From the NCBI GenBank assembly GCA_022376925.1, contig JAIOJX010000027.1:15641471-15705470 (forward strand): DNA of 64,000 bases, in the 5' to 3' direction. Under the pieces are notes generated by a model. It saw only the letters and a list, made by a program, of their open reading frames with translations. It did no database searches and was not told the origin of the DNA. Shown here piece after piece: positions 58,141-64,000 of the stretch (within the stretch, counting starts at the first letter, position 1; each line of letters starts with the position of its first letter). This DNA is from Tragulus kanchil (Eukaryota > Chordata > Mammalia > Artiodactyla > Tragulidae). The translations under genes were made by a program, and so were the position numbers.

Positions 58141-58669
58141 TGCCCGGGCCAGCCGGCAGTTGAACAGAGCCTGAAGAGAGTGGCAGATCGGGCTAAGAAA
58201 AGAAAGAAGGACAGAAAAGACGGGGTTGAGAGGGACAGCAAAGAGACAGACAACTCTACAGGTTGCTGACAAGTTGCTGACAAGTTTATTGAATTCGCTC
58301 ATACATTTTATACTTCTCAAAATCAGATTACACACAGCAAACAGTAGTGTACACATGATTTAGGCCAGGTTTCTCAGACCTAGCATCCTCTCCCTCAGGC
58401 AGGCCATTAACTAGGTATTATCTCCTGGTATGTCATTAACATATTCAAAGCTCTTTAGATTACAATGGTTCCGGGGCATAAAGCCCCTCAAGCCCTTTTC
58501 ATCTGTTGACCTAGGCTCCAGGTGTCCTTTACGATAGCTCAGGAATGTCTTCACGATACCTGGGGTGGCGGGACAGAGAGCTGTGCTGTTATCAGCCCCT
58601 GTTTCCAGGGCAGCTCCCAGAGCTATGTTTCCTTAAAAGAAACCCCTTGAAACAGGGCAACTCCCCGCA
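58141..58669 (-). mobile_element. Solo LTR of an endogenous retrovirus (class II-like)
   Basis: A 529-bp element that on the minus strand begins TGCGGGGAG and ends CCCGGGCA, so has the TG...CA ends of an LTR. It is flanked by 6-bp direct repeats with one mismatch (attaac at 58135-58140, gttaac at 58670-58675). 6-bp target duplications are typical of class II (betaretrovirus-like) elements. A polyadenylation signal AATAAA lies at 58290-58285 on the minus strand, followed by a pyrimidine-rich stretch like R/U5. No viral genes lie beside it, so the internal region was lost by recombination between LTRs. A short direct repeat (ttgctgacaag twice, 58263-58285) sits just downstream of the signal. 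Confidence 0.78.
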
Positions 58670-58729
58670 GTTAACAAGAGATCAAGCAGTCACACACCGT
58701 AGAAGGTATAAAAAGTAATCTCACATTGG

Positions 58730-58987
58730 GGTGGTCCAGTGGGTACAGAGTCCGCCTTGCAGTTGCAGGGGCACCAGTTCGACCCTTGGCCTGGGAAGAT
58801 CCCATATGCCACGGAGCAGCTGGACTGGCGTGTCCAGTGACGAGCCAGCACTCTGGAACGCCTGCGTCCAGAGCCGGTGCTCTGCGCCAGGAGAGGCCAC
58901 TGCAATGGAAGGCCCACACAGGCCAAAGAATAAAGATGGATGAAAACAAATGATGACTTAGAGGCAAAAAAAAAAAGTTAAAAAAAT
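58730..58987 (+). mobile_element. Long CHR-type SINE with target-site duplication
   Basis: Starts slightly truncated (tggtccagtgggtacagagt), includes cagagccggtgctctgcgcc and an A-rich tail. Flanked by 19-bp repeats with one mismatch (58711-58729 and 58988-59006). It inserted about 40 bp from the solo LTR. Confidence 0.9.
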
Positions 58988-59079
58988 AAAAGTAATCTCT
59001 CATTGGCAAGAGAGAGGATTATGTGGCAGAACCTTATCAGTAGAACATGGGTAAATGTTGACACACTAAATCACTGGGT

Positions 59080-59232
59080 CTTCACCCCACTCCAATCACA
59101 ATTCCCTGGGACTTTAAAAAAGCCCAATGTCTGGACCATCCCTTCAGAAATTTGGCTTAATTTTTCTATTTTGTGAAAACAGTCTGGGAGATTATACTGT
59201 ACATCCAAGGTTAAGAGTAGCTGCTCTAGGTA
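59080..59232 (-). mobile_element. MER5A-like hAT fragment
   Basis: ccactccaatcacaattccc, gtctgggagattatactgta, catccaaggttaagagtagc, tgctctag: antisense order of MER5A. Repeated at 60183-60335. Confidence 0.6.
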
Positions 59233-59305
59233 GACAGAAACTGCAGTATCTGAAGGTATTGGGTCCTGTGGAGGGAAAACAATCTGCAGGTGGCAGTGGC
59301 GGGGG

Positions 59306-59420
59306 TTGTACTCAGTCGTGTCTGACTCTGCGACCTGATGGACTGCAGCCCGCCCGGCTCTTCTGTCCATGGATTCTCAAAGGAAGAACACTGGAGTGGG
59401 CTGGCTGTCCCTACTTCAGT
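59306..59420 (-). mobile_element. Bov-tA SINE fragment
   Basis: actcagtcgtgtctgactct, gcgacctgatggactgcagc, aagaacactggagtgggctg. Repeated at 60409-60523. Confidence 0.85.
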
Positions 59421-59931
59421 TTGCAAGTAGGGGATCCCAGACTTTTCAGGAAGATATCTCCGTGCAGACCCAGGCTAACTGCATTTCTAGACACATGCCT
59501 GCTGGCTCTGTGACACGGACCTTCAGCCACTCTGCAAAGGTGTTCATAGTCCCGATGCACTTTGCAGTCTTAGGGACAAAGGGCCCTGCGTCTTTCCACT
59601 GAGAATTACTGGTGAATATTCGTTAGAATTTTATCCCACAAAGAGACAACTTCCAAATCTAAACTGTTGCTAAATGTTTGAGGTCGTGGTCAAAGTCTCT
59701 GCTTGAAGCAAATCGCTTTTAAACAAGTGATGCAATATGATTTCAGGAATACCAAACCTTGGACTCTGAGACTAGGTCTCACTAGTGAATCTACAAAGCA
59801 GGGGAGAAAAGGACATAAAGTCACAAATTTGCTCCCTGTTTAAAGAAAGGTAATGTGGTTGACATACGACATCAGGCTAGCGCCATCATATTGCCTAGTG
59901 ATTTGACATGAGCGTGTGTTGTGATCACCGC

Positions 59932-60090
59932 CGTGTCCAGTGACGAGCCAGCACTCTGGAACGCCTGCGTCCAGAGCCGGTGCTCTGCGCCAGGAGAGGC
60001 CACTGCAATGGAAGGCCCACACAGGCCAAAGAATAAAGATGGATGAAAACAAATGATGACTTAGAGGCAAAAAAAAAAAGTTAAAAAAAT
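59932..60090 (+). mobile_element. Long CHR SINE, 3' half only (partial duplicate)
   Basis: Copy of 58829-58987. Its 5' edge coincides with the duplication junction, not with a target-site duplication. Confidence 0.9.
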
Positions 60091-60182
60091 AAAAGTAATC
60101 TCTCATTGGCAAGAGAGAGGATTATGTGGCAGAACCTTATCAGTAGAACATGGGTAAATGTTGACACACTAAATCACTGGGT

Positions 60183-60523
60183 CTTCACCCCACTCCAATC
60201 ACAATTCCCTGGGACTTTAAAAAAGCCCAATGTCTGGACCATCCCTTCAGAAATTTGGCTTAATTTTTCTATTTTGTGAAAACAGTCTGGGAGATTATAC
60301 TGTACATCCAAGGTTAAGAGTAGCTGCTCTAGGTAGACAGAAACTGCAGTATCTGAAGGTATTGGGTCCTGTGGAGGGAAAACAATCTGCAGGTGGCAGT
60401 GGCGGGGGTTGTACTCAGTCGTGTCTGACTCTGCGACCTGATGGACTGCAGCCCGCCCGGCTCTTCTGTCCATGGATTCTCAAAGGAAGAACACTGGAGT
60501 GGGCTGGCTGTCCCTACTTCAGT
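60183..60523 (-). mobile_element. MER5A-like and Bov-tA fragments (duplicates)
   Basis: Second copies of 59080-59232 and 59306-59420 in duplication pair 14. Confidence 0.8.
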
Positions 60524-61040
60524 TTGCAAGTAGGGGATCCCAGACTTTTCAGGAAGATATCTCCGTGCAGACCCAGGCTAACTGCATTTCTAGACACATG
60601 CCTGCTGGCTCTGTGACACGGACCTTCAGCCACTCTGCAAAGGTGTTCATAGTCCCGATGCACTTTGCAGTCTTAGGGACAAAGGGCCCTGCGTCTTTCC
60701 ACTGAGAATTACTGGTGAATATTCGTTAGAATTTTATCCCACAAAGAGACAACTTCCAAATCTAAACTGTTGCTAAATGTTTGAGGTCGTGGTCAAAGTC
60801 TCTGCTTGCGAAGCAAATCGCTTTTAAACAAGTGATGCAATATGATTTCAGGAATACCAAACCTTGGACTCTGAGACTAGGTCTCACTAGTGAATCTACA
60901 AAGCAGGGGAGAAAAGGACATAAAGTCACGAAGTTTGCTCCCTGTTTAAAGAAAGGTAATGTGGTTGACATACGACATCAGGCTAGCGCCATCATATTGC
61001 CTAGTGATTTGACATGAGCGTGTGTTGTGATCACCGCCGT

Positions 61041-61417
61041 GGGGCTAGTAGCCACCTGCCCCCATGCAAAGCTGCTACAGTATCGTGAGCCACATTGCCT
61101 TCACTGGGTCTCCACGGTTTCTTCACCAGCGGAGGCTGGTACCCTTAGTGCCCTGCATCTGTTTCACCCCTGCTCAGTCTTTAAGAATTTTAAGTACAAG
61201 GCCCTATGCCTCCTGTGAAACAAAGGTTGTCCTGTCCTCGTCACCCCAAGGGTCTGTGCGGCTCTGTGCTCTTGTTTATGGGTAATAAGACTTAATATCC
61301 TAAGTGCAACACTAAATCCAAGGGCTAGCTACTCTTTAGTGATGATTAAAAATCCTAATGATACAAAGTCGGCACTTTGTGTTGTTACAGGCACAAACTT
61401 CCCCCGATTTTTTTTTT
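61041..61417. other. Intergenic stretch without recognised features
   Basis: Unique sequence between duplication pair 14 and the long CHR SINE. Nothing recognised. Confidence 0.5.
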
Positions 61418-61677
61418 TGCCACCTCTATTGGTCTTTCATTCATTCATTTTCATCCATCTTTGTTCTTTGGCCTGTGTGGGCCCCCCATCGCAGTGGCCT
61501 CTCTCACTGCAGAGCACTGGCTTCAGGCGCCCGCGCTCCAGAGCTCCGGCTCAGCAGCTGGACACATGGGTCCAGCCGCTCTGCAGCACGTGGGATCCTC
61601 CCAGGCCAGGGATTGAACCAGCGCCCCCTGCATTGCAAGGCAGAGTCCCTACCCACTGGACCACCAGGGAAGCCCTT
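61418..61677 (-). mobile_element. Long CHR-type SINE
   Basis: T tail, tgccacctctattggtcttt, catcgcagtggcctctctca, gtgggatcctcccaggccag, ending ccaccagggaagccc. Possible imperfect target repeats (cttcccccgatttt before, cttcctcagatttt after). Confidence 0.9.
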
Positions 61678-61808
61678 CCTCAGATTTTCATCTTAATGGT
61701 TTTTCCAATTGCTCTGCCAAATTAAGCTTTAATGGTAAGTTTAAATGCGTCTTTAAAACGTCATTTAATATCGATTATCAGCCAGCACTTTGGTTATCGT
61801 ATTATTAA

Positions 61809-61842
61809 GTTGTTACGAGGTACGAGTTGTTACGGGGTGCGA
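61809..61842. repeat. 17-bp tandem repeat, two units
   Basis: gttgttacgaggtacga followed by gttgttacggggtgcga, two differences. Confidence 0.85.
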
Positions 61843-62574
61843 GTTGAACCACATGGAGAGGAAGATAGACCAGACTACATGTCGACCAGCTGGCGCTGAA
61901 GTTATTGCAAAAATGCCTCACAAGCTGAAGATGAATGAGCGCATCTCATCTTAAAGTTCCTCACAAACACAGAGACCCATGGGCTTCTGCGTGGGATCCG
62001 GGGACATCGTGTAATTCTCAGACATGTTTGAGGGGCAAGGCACTCAGAATGCATATCAATAGCAATTGTAATTTATACGTCGCGCACATCACCATTCATT
62101 ATGTTTGTATTTAATTTTACAAAGAAGGGAAACTTTTCCTAGCCAAAAAGGAAAAACCCCACACACGTGATTTTCCCCCAAAGCTCTTGAACGGCCTCTG
62201 ACTTAGTGGTTTCTTCATTTTCCTGCTGCCACCGTTTCCTGTTTTTTGCATCATTTTCTGCAAATAGGAGCTGGTGGTCAGTGATTCAAAAGACATCTCT
62301 TTATAGGGATCTCATCACTGCTCCTCGCAAGGTCAGGTGCCTCGTTTGCCCTGATGCCAGAAATGCTTTCTTCTCAGCGTCAAGCCTCTCCAGCGCTTCT
62401 CTCCCAACGCCCAGACTGTGGGCTTCTCTCTCCCAGCACCATCTCAGTCCTTTATTATACAGGACGCCTTGGTCCCTTTCACTCGTTTTCTCTCTTCTCT
62501 ACTCATCGAGGGGATTCTTCATAACACAGAACCTGCGGGTGACTTAGCCACAAACATCTTTCTCCTCAGAAGAG

Positions 62575-62675
62575 AAAGTTGGGTATATGCCCAAGAGTGA
62601 GGCTTCTGGGTCATGTGGTAGAATTATTCCTAGTTTTTTCTTTTAACCTCCATACAGTTCTCTGTGATGATTGCA
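62575..62675 (+). mobile_element. L1-like fragment (tentative)
   Basis: gttgggtatatgcccaagag, ggcttctgggtcatgtggta, cctccatacagttctctgtg resembles an L1 3' segment. Confidence 0.55.
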
Positions 62676-64000
62676 TCAGTAGCATCAACATGTATCTTGG
62701 GTGCAGTGGAGAGCTGGGGAGAAGCTGCTGTGGTACACAGGGCGCCCAGCCTGGTCCTCTGCGACGGCCTGGAGGAGGGGGAGGGGAGAGGGAGGGAGGC
62801 TCCCGAGGGAGGGGATATACGTATCATTATGGCTGATTGGCCTTGTTTCACCGCAGAAACCAACACAACATTGTGAAAATTAGAAAACAAAAATAAAGAG
62901 AAGAAAAGGAAGCTGGACTGTGCACGCCTGTGCGTGTGTGTGAGAGAGAGACGGAGAGAAGATCGCGACGTAACCACAAAGGGAAGGGGCCCGCCGCGCT
63001 TTGTGTCGGGGGCGCACACGGCTCTCTTGCACGCACGTCGCGTTCGTGCGCAGCGCTGTTCAGGAGTCCCTGTCGCCCAGAACATGCCTCACACCGCTGC
63101 GTCTCCAGGAACTTCCGACACGTGGATATGACACGCCGTCCTCCGGACGAGAACAGGCCAAGTGGTTCATAAGCGCTCACTCTTGGAAGGCCGTCCGCCG
63201 TCACCGCTTGTGTTTGGCAGAGACCCCGAGTCAGCTAGAAGAGAGGGGCCGCTTTACTGCGGATGGGAAGGGAAAGCCTCGCTGTGCCCTGCCGGGGGGC
63301 GCTGGTGTGGGAGCCAGTTCCCGCGCGACTGGCCCCAGGAGCCCCGAGTCTCTCTGCTGGGGCCCACGCTGGCCTGGCTGCTCCGGAGACGGCGGGGCCG
63401 AGCTCTGTCTTCGTCCGTCGCCTCATTGTCATGTTCAGTTGCTGAGTGAGGCCGCGGGCAGAAGCGGGGGTCCTGGACTGTCCCCTCCGAGCCCTCTCGA
63501 GCAGCACCGTCAGCAGGGGCCTGTCCTCTGCGACTCTCCGGTCCTTTGTGTCCTGACTTGTAATTTTGCATCGACTTCCCAGGCCCCGAGGTCGGTCTAG
63601 AATCAGTCTAGACGGACCTAAGAAGGCTTCGGGAGGGATGAGCCGGGCTTTGTGCTGACTTGGTGAGAGAGGAGACCGCGGCTGCCAGGAGGCTCACGTT
63701 CCTGAAGGTGAGAGAGGAAGCGGTCCGTCTGTGACAGAAGGCGAGGCGCTCAGGCGCGAGGTGCTATCCTCTCAGATGTCTCTGTGAGGATGTTGTTTGG
63801 AATCGTGGGCCTGGAGCCTGCAGCCTCATTTTAGAGGTGGGAAGAGGAAGCCCTGGGATAAGTGACAGTCCTCTGTTCACAGGCCGAACCTGGGGGGCAG
63901 GCAGGAAGCTCAGGCTTTGGGTTTTCCGGCCACCACTACCAAACCGAGGATGGAAAATGGGAGGTCTGGACCGGAGACCAGGCGAATCTGAAGCCTCCAG
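62676..64000. other. Upstream end of window, CpG-enriched in part
   Basis: No gene recognised. 62960-63120 and 63190-63480 hold many CpGs relative to the surrounding intergenic DNA. A CTCF-like core (ggggggcgctgg, 63294-63305) is present. 63810-63930 may be a weak MIR relic. ORFs of up to 199 codons overlap on both strands without a known motif. Confidence 0.4.

Larger units (their letters stand above)
58829..61040. repeat. Direct duplication pair 14 (58829-59934 and 59932-61040)
   Basis: Offset 1103 rising to 1106. The only differences are two short CG-containing gains in copy 2 (near 60809 and 60931). The first copy begins inside a long CHR SINE, so the second contains only the 3' half of that SINE with no target-site duplication. 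Confidence 0.95.

Noticed and set aside
1721..61040. A designed or biological repeat array (for example CRISPR-like or satellite)
   Set aside because: Each segment is different and repeated only once; there are no short conserved repeats with spacers and no higher-order unit.
24905..64000. APOH exons, expected upstream of PRKCA in mammals
   Set aside because: I looked for sushi-domain peptides in the translated frames and saw none; the window probably does not reach that gene.

Overview
This window is nuclear DNA from a ruminant artiodactyl. The evidence is dense tRNA-derived SINEs of the Bov-tA and CHR types, several BovB (RTE) LINE 3' ends and L1 tails of the ruminant type, on top of older mammalian repeats (MIR, MER5A). 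Almost all open reading frames are chance frames or SINE read-through. The one gene I can support is PRKCA (protein kinase C alpha), on the minus strand. Coding exon 1 lies at 22555-22727: start codon, pseudosubstrate and first half of the C1A zinc finger. A 32-bp exon 2 lies at 18696-18727. Both have correct splice sites and compatible phase. Positions 18728-22554 are therefore intron 1, everything below 18696 belongs to intron 2, and everything above about 22.9 kb is promoter and upstream intergenic DNA. A strong TATA-less CpG island covers about 21.8-24.56 kb.

The most unusual property is structural. Fourteen direct duplications, each offset by about 1.09-1.16 kb, are scattered from 1.7 kb to 61 kb (second copies start near 2842, 7206, 9278, 20836, 23768, 25724, 28770, 30787, 35511, 41302, 44170, 49414, 54667 and 59933). 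They hold about 15.6 kb, roughly a quarter of the window. Many copies look identical. Most differences sit close to the junctions and often at CpG, and several junctions carry short degraded filler that looks like a corrupted version of the true flanking sequence. The near-constant offset, independent of sequence content, fits unmerged overlaps between neighbouring assembly pieces better than biology. If so, the true locus is about 48 kb and the second, truncated PRKCA exon 1 at 23768-23842 does not exist.

Layout: 0-18.7 kb is PRKCA intron 2 with SINEs, BovB pieces and three duplication pairs. 18.7-22.7 kb is exon 2, intron 1 (containing one duplication) and exon 1. 22.7-24.9 kb is the CpG-island promoter with its duplicate. 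24.9-64 kb is upstream intergenic DNA with nine duplication pairs after the promoter pair, four or five full-length long CHR SINEs (four with clear target-site duplications), a solo LTR of an endogenous retrovirus (58141-58669), and L1, MIR and MER5A relics. I found no tRNA or rRNA gene, CRISPR array, or convincing second protein-coding gene.
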